Part shown: positions 41,530 through 53,900 of the stretch, one piece after another
How positions within the stretch are numbered: position 1 is the first letter of the stretch
Layout of the letters: every line of letters begins with the position of its first letter
Source: Caenorhabditis remanei
Taxonomy: Eukaryota > Nematoda > Chromadorea > Rhabditida > Rhabditidae
Assembly (NCBI RefSeq): GCF_010183535.1
Contig: NW_026526143.1
Span: 31,280 to 95,279 of the forward strand
Reading direction: 5' to 3'
Length of the DNA: 64,000 nt
Notes under the pieces: generated by a model
What the model was told of the DNA's origin: nothing
The model's input: the letters and a program-made list of their open reading frames with translations, nothing else
Database searches by the model: none
Made by a program: the position numbers and the translations under genes

Positions 41530-43750
41530 AGTTTCCTAATTTTCATTTGAGTATTTTATGTCTTATTTGTGATTTTCTTATTTTATTATATTGTTATCTT
41601 ATAATTAATATCTTACTCTTTAAATAAATAGGTTTAATTCCCCAAGCTTGAGGTGTCCTGAATCTAAAGAAGTAAAAGCAACGCCTACCACTGACCACTA
41701 TTATGCACAATTTCGTGGTTTTTTAGGGCACTAAAGAAAAGCGTACCTTTTCCACGCCAATAAAATCATTATTTTAACAAATAACTCTTAGTTTATCCAC
41801 TCATTTCAGCTTTCTCATAAATACAAAACAAATATCCCCGAAATGAGCCCTTTGGCCTCAAAATTCACTAAAAATTAATCGATTTTTCCCATTTCTTCTA
41901 ATTTCAAACTATCCTCGTCACATCGTCGTTGTTCCTTCAAGCCAAACCTTGGACGCATCGCTTCCTTCACTTTTTTTTAGTTTTCGGTTCAGTTTTTTTA
42001 TACCTCTACCGATAGTGGTATTATGGCGCATCTCACCTTCCTTTACTAATCTTTACACGACTGATCCCGTCGAACAACAACGTACACCGCAAATTCCAGC
42101 AAAAATTAGGTAATTTCAACTAAAAAATCAATTTTTATTGAAAAAACACTTTGATTAGGTTCTTTTCGTCAAAAACAGTGTGAATTTAACTATTCTGAGC
42201 AAAAGCAAAATCATTTCAAAAAGAAATATCATAATTACAACCAAAAAATGACTAAAATAAGATGGCCCTGTCATTTGTTATTCTTCTGCTGCATTTATGG
42301 ATTTAACTACAAACTTGAATGGCGAAAACGCACCACAGGCTCTCTAGACTTGATAGACTCAGTAAAGGATGAAAAAACGCCGGCTAGATATACTTTTTTT
42401 TACAAAAACTGATCGAGAAATTATTCATCGATTGATTTTGATTAATTTTTTCGAATGTTTCTTGGATATAACATCCAGTTGGATCCCAAACACATGGAAA
42501 ATGATGTATTCTCTGGTAAACTGCTCTGTCTGTGTTACGTTCACTCGTTGCCCTTCGAATTCCCAATTCGTGTTCTTCTCTTTTTTGTTCACTCTTTCCC
42601 TTTGTTCAGTTTTTATCAGGTGTTAAGACTTCATTCATATTTTATCTTTTAAACCATATTCCACTCATTGAGAGACAACCATTTGAAACAAAGTACCTGA
42701 CAATGAATTGAACCTAACTTTCACCAACTCATTCAGCTTAATCTTCATATGATCTTTTGAACTGTGGAAGTTAATAGTGGTACACGATACAGATTCGATG
42801 ATATTTTTTGAAGTTAATTGCGTGAAAATATTTCTTGTACATCAGGTATCAGTATTTGTTAATTGTTTATCAGTACTCAACATGAATATTTTATAATTTA
42901 CACCTCCTGTTGTATACATCTAAATAACCTTCATTACAAATCTGGGTCACGATTAGTTTCTTTGTTTCAAGTTTTTATCCAGCTAGGTTCTGTTACTACT
43001 GTAGGAATCACTGCAGTGAATCTGATTCTCGCCTAACTTTTCTGGTTGAATGCTTTTCTTTTTTGCGTGTTTCTTGTTTCCGTATAGTTTTATCATGTGT
43101 TTTTGTGATTAGATATGTACTTTGTTTTAAACTAGACTTTTTCTCAGAGAAAAACAAAAATTGCTTTTAATAGTTATAAGTTTGCCGACAGTTGTGAGAA
43201 AAGCACATTTTCTTTATTTTTTTCAATTTATTTTTCTTTATAAACCATTTTCCGTACAGAAAAACCTATCCGTTAATTTCTTTGTTTTCGTAAGAAGGCT
43301 GGGTGGCCTAATAGACAGAGAGTGTATGCTGTGTGTGCACTTGTTCTGCAGACACCGCAACGCGCAATTGCGGACTACGCCCACGCACTGCCATTTGCCC
43401 TCAATAGCCTCATTCGTTCCTCTTTTTCTTCTCTTGCCTTTTTTTCCTTCTTCCGGTCTCCCAAAATATTGCATCGCGCACTTTTTGAGCACATTGCGTT
43501 GATAACCTCTATTTCAATGCGCTATGATTGCGATTTTGCCCCAATCACTGAATGGCTGTTGGAAAACTCGATCTTTTTTTAAATATTTAGATTTCCAAAT
43601 TTGAATCGATTTCTGAAACGTTGTGTTAGTTTCGTTTTGCGCGTGTTGTGTGGGAACACTAGTACGTTGCGTGAGGTCCCCAACAAGCTGGTAAAAGTTT
43701 TCCGAGTCGTGGTGCGTGCTCGTCGCTGTTTATACTGATTCCGCCTGGAA
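41530..43750. other. Intergenic, nothing recognised
   Basis: Over 2 kb, AT-rich. The frames at 42369-42652 and 43161-43582 are Phe/Ser/Cys-rich with no splice support. The last few hundred bases should include the promoter of the gene starting at 43752. Confidence 0.5.
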
Positions 43751-43751
43751 A

Positions 43752-46479
43752 ATGCAACAAACAATCGTCAAAATCTTGGGCAAATTCAAATTTGGCGCTC
43801 AGTCAAATCCAGGTGAAGTGACCAGTGTCGGAACAAAAAACTGTGTACGTGAGTTGATTCAAAATTACAAAAAAGCGGGTTCATTTGCCTCTTTCGTCAT
43901 AATTTGAAACTATTTTGTTGCCTGATCCATTTCTGGGATACTCGTCAGACCCAAACTTCTTGTGTCCGTTTCATCTTTCTCGCAGGGGTCTTATTATTTT
44001 TTGAATTCCGTGCGTTGCGTTGCTTTGATTTCATTTGGTTTTCAATAGCTTTTCAGTGTTCTCTCGTCTATCACGTTCTTTTAATGTATTTATCAGTACT
44101 CATTCACTTTTTCGTTTTCCAGGTAGATCAACTAAACATCCTGAGATGTTATCGTCTAAAGGCACTCGTCCTAATGGGGATGTCATCCCACTGAAACACC
44201 GTCCGGCGGGACTCTTCTCTCAAGAAAACGATAGTTATCGTTCGCGATCAAACCCAAGAATCGGCAACAAGCCGTTCTACAAGCATGGTGAGTGTAAACT
44301 GCCGAATAAGAATTTCACCAAAACTATATCTGACTTTTCAGAGAATAATCATGCTAATGGAGTTGACGATTCTCCTCTTGAGCAAGTCTCGGATTTCAAG
44401 TTGAAGTCTTCGGATAGATGCGTCACATCCATCAATGAGCTGAAAAGTGCATCCAGCTATTGCTCTGCCCTCGACGACAGCTATAACCAGAATTTCCCAG
44501 CCAACTACTCTATTATCTCCATGGGTTATTATCAGGAGGACAAACGATTGATCGGAAATGGAATCGGTTACAAAGGACGGGACAACCAGCGCGGGAACCG
44601 CAATTCTAGCTCTCGGTCTGCTGTTGGAGTTGGAGACAAGACATTCAATCGCTATGGTGAGTAAAGATTTTAGGCAAAATAACTTATCGAACTCCATTAA
44701 ATCTCCGACTACGACTCTTAAAATTATCATTTCCAGACAATCACCATGACAAATCGCTCCTCTGTTATGATGATAGTGATGATGTGTTTGTCGACAACGT
44801 CACATTGGATGCCAGTCTTGGGAAGAACAAATCTTTGCAAGGACCCAATTCCGAGGATGCACACACCGAACGTGCCCGTTCCTGCTCTCGTCGCAGTTGC
44901 ACCAACAAGTCTTTAACAGCGTTGGGTGAGTTCATTTATCCGAATTTTACAGAAAAGCTTCAACATATTCCCATTTTCAGATGGCTGCTACAACAAGGAC
45001 TACATTCCTGTCACGCATCGTCCTGCCAGAAAGGCTGACGACCTCTTTTGTACTCGCCCACCACTGCCACGTGGCGACGTGAGAGTCGCCTTGAACCACA
45101 CATTGACTGGAATTGAAGACGGAAGCTCTCAAGCAAATATGTTCACCAAAAGAGGTACCCGTAGAGGGGACGTCATCCCACTAAAACACCGTCCGGCGGG
45201 ACTCATCACTCCAGAAAACGATAGTTATCGTTCCCAATCAAACTCAAGAATCGGCAACAAGCCGTTCTATAAGCATGGTGAGTGTAAACTGAAACTGAAT
45301 AAGAATTTCACCAAAACTATATCTGACTTTTCAGAGAATAATCATGCTAATGGAGTTGACGATTCTCCTCTTGGGCAAGTCTCGGATTTCAAGTTGAAGT
45401 CTTCGGATAGATGCGTCACATCTACTAATGAGCTGAAAAGTGCAGCCTGTTTCGTTACAGTGCAACCCAACTTGTTTATGAAAAAAGATGCTGTCGGAAC
45501 TCAAAAGTCTGGACACTATAAACAAGAGGTATCTGGAGATGGTCGAGTGACGAGTATTGTGAATAGTGAGAAGGTCACGGATGACGGAACGGTCGAATGT
45601 GTCGATTCTCGACTTAAACAATTGATGACTGATAATATCCAAGCACAAAGTCAAGACGACGCCAAAGCAAATTGTGTCACATCTCATCTCGAGAAATGGA
45701 TCGGTGGACACATTCATGAGAGTCAAGACGACACTGGAGTCTACCAACAAGCTGCTCTGAAACACAATCAGACGTTTGCTGGCTTCGACTCATCGTATTC
45801 GGATTATATCGGTGCGAAAAAAGATGAACGTGAGTTAACTCAAACAACACCAAAACGTACTATAAATAATGTTTGCAGAGCCATCTAACTACGTTGCTGC
45901 AGTCTCGGACGACGGATGGGGAGTCGATGCTTTGAGTGACGTTGTCACGGAGCGTGCCGTTGTTGTGAGCAAGGCCGAGCCGACCGATGGATATGTTATG
46001 AAAGTTCCGAAGGATCACACAATGGAAAGCCAATGGATTCATTGCATGAAGTTGAAAGAGTTCTCATGTGACATTCTTCCGACCGATGAAAATGTCGGAA
46101 TATACACATGCATTGGTGGAGGAGTTATGTCAATGCCTTATGTCGTCGTGGTTGAAAACTATGCAATGTTCTACCGCACCGACGATGAGGAGGCCCAGAA
46201 AATGCCACCGCATTTCGAATTCCAGCTCATTCCACTGGTGGAGCCTCTGGATAACCGCGTCGTTCCCGGTGTGTACCGTTACATCTCTAGTGATCACGAG
46301 ATCTATCCGCAAGTGATGGAGCTCATCGAGTAAGATATTGTAATCGTGTTACTTTAATTAAATGTTCTTTTTTTAGTATGGGAAGCGCCTACAGCTCGAG
46401 AGATCTCGTCGACTACGAAGCTGATCGTCTCAACATGGCCTCAACTTCTGTGGCTTCCGATCCAACCAATAATGAATAG
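43752..46479 (+). CDS. Unknown 703-aa protein with internal duplication
   Basis: Eight exons join in frame: 43752-43848, 44123-44287, 44342-44656, 44737-44925, 44981-45277, 45335-45829, 45879-46329 and 46377-46479 (2112 nt). All junctions are GT-AG with TTTTCAG-type acceptors; introns are 47-80 bp except the first (274 bp). The middle is hydrophilic and probably disordered, Ser/Asn/Asp-rich. Two near-identical copies of a segment (GDVIPLKHRPAGL, YRSRSN or YRSQSN, RIGNKPFYKHG, NNHANGVDDSPL, SSDRCVTS) come from exons 2-3 and 5-6. The last ~185 residues look folded, with a hydrophobic strand-rich pattern (GIYTCIGGGVMSMPYVVVV, FEFQLIPLVEPL, VPGVYRYISSDHEIYPQVME). No signal peptide or membrane segment. 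No family was recognised. Confidence 0.8.
44164..44450 (+). repeat. Intragenic duplication, first copy
   Basis: From GGGGATGTCATCCCACTGAA to AGCTGAAAAGTGCA; spans the end of exon 2, the 54-bp intron and the start of exon 3 of the 703-aa gene. Almost identical to 45158-45443. Confidence 0.9.
45158..45443 (+). repeat. Intragenic duplication, second copy
   Basis: Spans the end of exon 5, a 57-bp intron and the start of exon 6. The intron differs from its partner mainly by three extra bases (AAACTGAAACTGAATAAG against AAACTGCCGAATAAG). Intron identity implies a recent duplication or gene conversion. Confidence 0.9.
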
Positions 46480-46640
46480 ATATATGATTGTCCTTTTGCT
46501 CTGATTATTGTGCTTATTTTTGAATTTATTGTGTTTTTTACAACTTATTGTTGTGTATCATTCAACGCAATGTGTTTATCCCGTTTATTTGCCAACTCTT
46601 CTTTGTTCTTAAGAACTTTCTAAATAAAATGTGAATGGGT
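46480..46640 (+). other. 3' UTR of the 703-aa gene with poly(A) signal
   Basis: AATAAA at 46623-46628 lies about 145 bp after the stop codon, a normal nematode 3' UTR length. Confidence 0.6.
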
Positions 46641-47551
46641 ACAGTAGTAGGAATTGTTACTCAGGTCTTTTAGGTCGGATGAAAAAAAACTCGATCTACT
46701 AAAAAGAAAAAAGTCTTGAAAAAATTAAACTTTGTTTATGATTGAAAAACCATAGTAAATATTAGAACTAAAATATACTAGGGTTCTCGCTAAAATTGTA
46801 TAATAATTCCACCAAACACTGTTCTACATTGACTTTTAAATTTTCGTCGCATATTTTAGAACGAGGAATTTCTATTGAAAAATGTTGATGAGAAAATAAA
46901 AATGAAAAGATAATGTTTTCTGATTGCCACATGCTTCAATTAAAATCATGTCACAAACAATCACAATCTCTTGGTCTTCACCTTCGACGGGACATTCAGG
47001 CCTTCGAATACGTCCAGCATGTGTATTCTATTTTCAGCTGGCACATTTTTCTTTCAAATCATTTTCATAGATATAAGTAGATAGTATGAGGTGAAGGAAG
47101 AAAAGTTGAGATACATTTAAGCAGGAATGTTGGAAGATAAGTTGAGAAGGGATAGAAGTTGTCAAATGAGACTTTTTTTTAGAAAACAGTTGGAAATGGA
47201 GTAAAATGAGAGTAACATGTATGGTAATAAGGGAAGAACACAATTGAACGAGTTGAACTTTTTCTATAATTTTGGACATAAGTACTTGCCATCAACCTTT
47301 TCTTATGGTCAAGATTTTTACCGCGAGGCATGTGGTCAGAACTTTTGCCTAGTCACATGGTGGGCGAAATTGGAGTTGGATTCAAAAAATAAAAAGAAAA
47401 GACTAGGTCCGCGTGATTATTTTGCAATTATTTCTTGCAGATTTGGGATCCTCAGGGTCAAAAGTACCAATGGCCAAATTTATAGAAAAACTTCAACTTG
47501 GTCCGTCGTGTACTTCCCTTGTAAGAAAAGAATATGGTAAATGATGAAACA
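46641..47551. other. Intergenic, one weak gene-like trace
   Basis: Mostly AT-rich. Near 47450 a TTCTTGCAG is followed by a short plus-strand frame (SSGSKVPMAKFIEKLQLG, ending EYGK) that stops near 47540, back to back with the end of the minus-strand exon. It could be a terminal exon but no partner was found. Confidence 0.35.
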
Positions 47552-47994
47552 TCAAAACAAAGCATCAATTTGTTTGTTGATGTCTCCTTTTTCTTTCTCA
47601 GTCAAACTTTCAGATTCCAATCTTTGCTCCAACTTGAATTTCTGCACAGCTGGTCCCCAGGCAGGTTGTCCGGATAGAACATGACTGTTATCTGACATTT
47701 CTTGTGTCCAATCAACTGGTGGTGGTGGTCCGTTTGCAAACTCGCATCGTTTATGTGGCCGTATATATCCTTCTGGTATCTCAACGACTCTCTCTGTCCA
47801 GAATGGATCCTCACAGTATTCCACCATTTGATACGAGAAGCTGGGAGGGTAGAAAATTGCTTTTGGATGTTTTTTTGTTGATCCACCAGGTAGTTTGCTA
47901 ACTTTTTCGAGAATTTCTTGCAAGATGGGCGGATCATACTTCACATTTCGTTCGACACAGCGACGGAAAACCGTCGTGGAGTTTAGTTCCTCAT
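47552..47994 (-). CDS. Terminal exon of an unknown gene bordering the satellite
   Basis: On the minus strand the acceptor TATCTGCAG ends at 47995 and the exon opens at 47994 with ATGAGGAACTAAACTCCACG, read in the frame DEELNSTTVFRRC. It runs about 147 codons to TGA at 47554-47552. The sequence looks like a conserved soluble protein: YDPPILQEILEKVSKLPGG, AIFYPPSFSYQMVEYCEDPF, GYIRPHKRCEFANGPPPPVD, then a helical charged end (LESESLTEKEKGDINKQI). No family was recognised. The first two bases of the exon complete a codon begun in an earlier exon, which must lie beyond the satellite at higher coordinates, outside the window, unless the gene is cut. The monomers of the array contain this acceptor and the first 22 exon bases. 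Confidence 0.65.
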
Positions 47995-50900
47995 CTGCAG
48001 ATATCCTTAGAGTGCTTATAAAAAGATAAGACAATTGAACATAGGCCAATTGACCCGTCTGTCGTGGAGTTTTAGTTCCTCATCTGCAGATATCCTTAGA
48101 GTTCTTATCAAAACGATAAGACAATAAAACATAGGCCAATTGACCCGTCTGTCGTGGAGTTTTAGTTCCTCATCTGCAGATATCCTTAGAGTTCTTATCA
48201 AAACGATAAGACAATTGAACATAGGCCAATTGACCCGTCTGTCGTGGAGTTTAGTTCCTCATCTGCAGATATTCTTAGAGTTCTTATAAAAAGATAAGAC
48301 AATAAAACACAGGCGAATTGACCCGTCTGTCGTGGAGTTTTAGTTCCTCATCTGCAGATATCCTTAGAGTGCTTATAAAAAGATAAGACAATTGAACATA
48401 GGCCAATTGACCCGTCTGTCGTGGAGTTTTAGTTCCTCATCTGCAGATATCCTTAGAGTTCTTATAAAAAGATAAGACAATAAAACACAGGCCAATTGAC
48501 CCGTCTGTCGTGGAGTTTTAGTTCCTCATCTGCAGATATCCTTAGAGTTCTTATAAAAAGATAAGACAATTGAACATAGGCCAATTGACCCGTCTGTCGT
48601 GGAGTTTTAGTTCCTCATCTGCAGATATCCTTAGAGTTCTTATAAAAAGATAAGACAATTGAACATAGGCCAATTGACCCGTCTGTCGTGGAGTTTTAGT
48701 TCCTCATCTGCAGATATCCTTAGAGTTCTTATAAAAAGATAAGACAATAAAACACAGGCCAATTGACCCATCTGTCGTGGAGTTTAGTTCCTCATCTGCA
48801 GATATCCTTAGAGTTCTTATAAAAAGATAAGACAATAAAACACAGGCCAATTGACCCGTCTGTCGTGGAGTTTAGTTCCTCATCTGCAGATATCCTTAGA
48901 GTTCTTATAAAAAGATAAGACAATAAAACACAGGCCAATTGACCCATCTGTCGTGGAGTTTAGTTCCTCATCTGCAGATATCCTTAGAGTTCTTATAAAA
49001 AGATAAGACAATTGAACATAGGCCAATTGACCCGTCTGTCGTGGAGTTTAGTTACTCATCTGCAGATATCCTTAGAGTTCTTATAAAAAGATAAGACAAT
49101 AAAACACAGGCCAATTGACCCATCTGTCGTGGAGTTTAGTTCCTCATCAGCAGATATTCTTAGAGTTCTTATAAAAAGATAAGACAATAAAACACAGGCC
49201 AATTGACCCATCTGTCGTGGAGTTTAGTTCCTCATCTGCAGATATCCTTAGAGTTCTTATAAAAAGATAAGACAATAAAACACAGGCCAATTGACCCATC
49301 TGTCGTGGAGTTTAGTTCCTCATCAGCAGATATTCTTAGAGTTCTTATAAAAAGATAAGACAATAAAACACAGGCCAATTGACCCATCTGTCGTGGAGTT
49401 TAGTTCCTCATCTGCAGATATCCTTAGAGTTCTTATAAAAAGATAAGACAATAAAACACAGGCCAATTGACCCGTCTGTCGTGGAGTTTAGTTCCTCATC
49501 TGCAGATATCCTTAGAGTTCTTATAAAAAGATAAGACAATAAAACACAGGCCAATTGACCCATCTGTCGTGGAGTTTAGTTCCTCATCTGCAGATATCCT
49601 TAGAGTTCTTATAAAAAGATAAGACAATTGAACATAGGCCAATTGACCCGTCTGTCGTGGAGTTTAGTTCCTCATCTGCAGATATCCTTAGAGTTCTTAT
49701 AAAAAGATAAGACAATAAAACACAGGCCAATTGACCCATCTGTCGTGGAGTTTAGTTCCTCATCAGCAGATATTCTTAGAGTTCTTATAAAAAGATAAGA
49801 CAATTGAACATAGGCCAATTGACCCGTCTGTCGTGGAGTTTAGTTCCTCATCTGCAGATATCCTTAGAGTTCTTATAAAAAGATAAGACAATTGAACATA
49901 GGCCAATTGACCCGTCTGTCGTGGAGTTTAGTTACTCATCTGCAGATATCCTTAGAGTTCTTATAAAAAGATAAGACAATAAAACACAGGCCAATTGACC
50001 CATCTGTCGTGGAGTTTAGTTCCTCATCAGCAGATATTCTTAGAGTTCTTATAAAAAGATAAGACAATAAAACACAGGCCAATTGACCCATCTGTCGTGG
50101 AGTTTAGTTCCTCATCTGCAGATATCCTTAGAGTTCTTATAAAAAGATAAGACAATAAAACACAGGCCAATTGACCCATCTGTCGTGGAGTTTAGTTCCT
50201 CATCAGCAGATATTCTTAGAGTTCTTATAAAAAGATAAGACAATAAAACACAGGCCAATTGACCCATCTGTCGTGGAGTTTAGTTCCTCATCTGCAGATA
50301 TCCTTAGAGTTCTTATAAAAAGATAAGACAATAAAACACAGGCCAATTGACCCGTCTGTCGTGGAGTTTAGTTCCTCATCTGCAGATATCCTTAGAGTTC
50401 TTATAAAAAGATAAGACAATAAAACACAGGCCAATTGACCCATCTGTCGTGGAGTTTAGTTCCTCATCTGCAGATATCCTTAGAGTTCTTATAAAAAGAT
50501 AAGACAATTGAACATAGGCCAATTGACCCGTCTGTCGTGGAGTTTAGTTCCTCATCTGCAGATATCCTTAGAGTTCTTATAAAAAGATAAGACAATAAAA
50601 CACAGGCCAATTGACCCATCTGTCGTGGAGTTTAGTTCCTCATCAGCAGATATTCTTAGAGTTCTTATAAAAAGATAAGACAATAAAACACAGGCCAATT
50701 GACCCATCTGTCGTGGAGTTTAGTTCCTCATCTGCAGATATCCTTAGAGTTCTTATAAAAAGATAAGACAATTGAACATAGGCCAATTGACCCGTCTGTC
50801 GTGGAGTTTAGTTCCTCATCTGCAGATATCCTTAGAGTTTTTATAAAAAGATAAGACAATTGAACATAGGCCAATTGACCCGTCTGTCGTGGAGTTTAGT

Positions 50901-53900
50901 TCCTCATCTGCAGATATCCTTAGAGTTCTTATAAAAAGATAAGACAATAAAACATAGACCAATTGACCCGTCTGTCGTGGAGTTTAGTTCCTCATCTGCA
51001 GATATCCTTAGAGTTTTTATAAAAAGATAAGACAATAAAACATAGACCAATTGACCCGTCTGTCGTGGAGTTTAGTTACTCATCTGCAGATATTCTTAGA
51101 GTTCTTATAAAAAGATAAGACAATAAAACACAGGCCAATTGACCCATCTGTCGTGGAGTTTAGTTCCTCATCAGCAGATATTCTTAGAGTTCTTATAAAA
51201 AGATAAGACAATAAAACATAGGCCAATTGACCCGTCTGTCGTGGAGTTTTAGTTCCTCATCTGCAGATATCCTTAGAGTTCTTATAAAAAGATAAGACAA
51301 TTGAACATAGGCCAATTGACCCATCTGTCGTGGAGTTTAGTTCCTCATCTGCAGATATCCTTAGAGTTCTTATAAAAAGATAAGACAATTGAACATAGGC
51401 CAATTGACCCATCTGTCGTGGAGTTTAGTTACTCATCTGCAGATATTCTTAGAGTTTTTATAAAAAGATAAGACAATTGAACATAGGCCAATTGACCCGT
51501 CTGTCGTGGAGTTTAGTTACTCATCTGCAGATATCCTTAGAGTTCTTATCAAAACGATAAGACAATAAAACATAGGCCAATTGACCCGTCTGTCGTGGAG
51601 TTTTAGTTCCTCATCTGCAGATATCCTTAGAGTTCTTATAAAAAGATAAGACAATTGAACATAGGCCAATTGACCCGTCTGTCGTGGAGTTTAGTTCCTC
51701 ATCTGCAGATATCCTTAGAGTTTTTATAAAAAGATAAGACAATTGAACATAGGCCAATTGACCCGTCTGTCGTGGAGTTTAGTTCCTCATCTGCAGATAT
51801 CCTTAGAGTTCTTATAAAAAGATAAGACAATAAAACATAGACCAATTGACCCGTCTGTCGTGGAGTTTAGTTACTCATCTGCAGATATCCTTAGAGTTCT
51901 TATAAAAAGATAAGACAATAAAACATAGACCAATTGACCCGTCTGTCGTGGAGTTTAGTTCCTCATCTGCAGATATCCTTAGAGTTTTTATAAAAAGATA
52001 AGACAATTGAACATAGGCCAATTGACCCGTCTGTCGTGGAGTTTAGTTCCTCATCAGCAGATATTCTTAGAGTTCTTATAAAAAGATAAGACAATAAAAC
52101 ACAGGCCAATTGACCCATCTGTCGTGGAGTTTAGTTCCTCATCTGCAGATATCCTTAGAGTTCTTATAAAAAGATAAGACAATTGAACATAGGCCAATTG
52201 ACCCGTCTGTCGTGGAGTTTAGTTCCTCATCTGCAGATATCCTTAGAGTTCTTATAAAAAGATAAGACAATTGAACATAGGCCAATTGACCCGTCTGTCG
52301 TGGAGTTTAGTTCCTCATCTGCAGATATCCTTAGAGTTTTTATAAAAAGATAAGACAATAAAACATAGACCAATTGACCCGTCTGTCGTGGAGTTTAGTT
52401 CCTCATCTGCAGATATCCTTAGAGTTTTTATAAAAAGATAAGACAATAAAACATAGACCAATTGACCCGTCTGTCGTGGAGTTTAGTTACTCATCTGCAG
52501 ATATCCTTAGAGTTCTTATAAAAAGATAAGACAATAAAACATAGACCAATTGACCCGTCTGTCGTGGAGTTTAGTTACTCATCTGCAGATATCCTTAGAG
52601 TTTTTATAAAAAGATAAGACAATAAAACATAGACCAATTGACCCGTCTGTCGTGGAGTTTAGTTCCTCATCTGCAGATATCCTTAGAGTTCTTATAAAAA
52701 GATAAGACAATAAAACATAGACCAATTGACCCGTCTGTCGTGGAGTTTAGTTACTCATCTGCAGATATCCTTAGAGTTCTTATAAAAAGATAAGACAATT
52801 GAACATAGGCCAATTGACCCATCTGTCGTGGAGTTTAGTTCCTCATCTGCAGATATCCTTAGAGTTCTTATAAAAAGATAAGACAACTGAACATAGGCCA
52901 ATTGACCCGTCTGTCGTGGAGTTTAGTTCCTCATCTGCAGATATCCTTAGAGTTCTTATAAAAAGATAAGACAATTGAACATAGGCCAATTGACCCGTCT
53001 GTCGTGGAGTTTAGTTCCTCATCTGCAGATATCCTTAGAGTTTTATAAAAAGATAAGACAATAAAACATAGACCAATTGACCCGTCTGTCGTGGAGTTTA
53101 GTTCCTCATCAGCAGATATTCTTAGAGTTCTTATAAAAAGATAAGACAATAAAACATAGGCCAATTGACCCGTCTGTCGTGGAGTTTAGTTCCTCATCAG
53201 CAGATATTCTTAGAGTTCTTATAAAAAGATAAGACAATAAAACACAGGCCAATTGACCCATCTGTCGTGGAGTTTAGTTCCTCATCTGCAGATATCCTTA
53301 GAGTTCTTATAAAAAGATAAGACAATTGAACATAGGCCAATTGACCCGTCTGTCGTGGAGTTTAGTTACTCATCTGCAGATATCCTTAGAGTTCTTATAA
53401 AAAGATAAGACAATTGAACATAGGCCAATTGACCCGTCTGTCGTGGAGTTTAGTTACTCATCTGCAGATATCCTTAGAGTTCTTATAAAAAGATAAGACA
53501 ATTGAACATAGGCCAATTGACCCGTCTGTCGTGGAGTTTAGTTCCTCATCTGCAGATATCCTTAGAGTTCTTATAAAAAGATAAGACAATAAAACATAGA
53601 CCAATTGACCCGTCTGTCGTGGAGTTTAGTTCCTCATCAGCAGATATTCTTAGAGTTCTTATAAAAAGATAAGACAATAAAACATAGGCCAATTGACCCA
53701 TCTGTCGTGGAGTTTAGTTCCTCATCAGCAGATATTCTTAGAGTTCTTATAAAAAGATAAGACAATAAAACACAGGCCAATTGACCCATCTGTCGTGGAG
53801 TTTAGTTCCTCATCTGCAGATATCCTTAGAGTTCTTATAAAAAGATAAGACAATTGAACATAGGCCAATTGACCCGTCTGTCGTGGAGTTTAGTTCCTCA

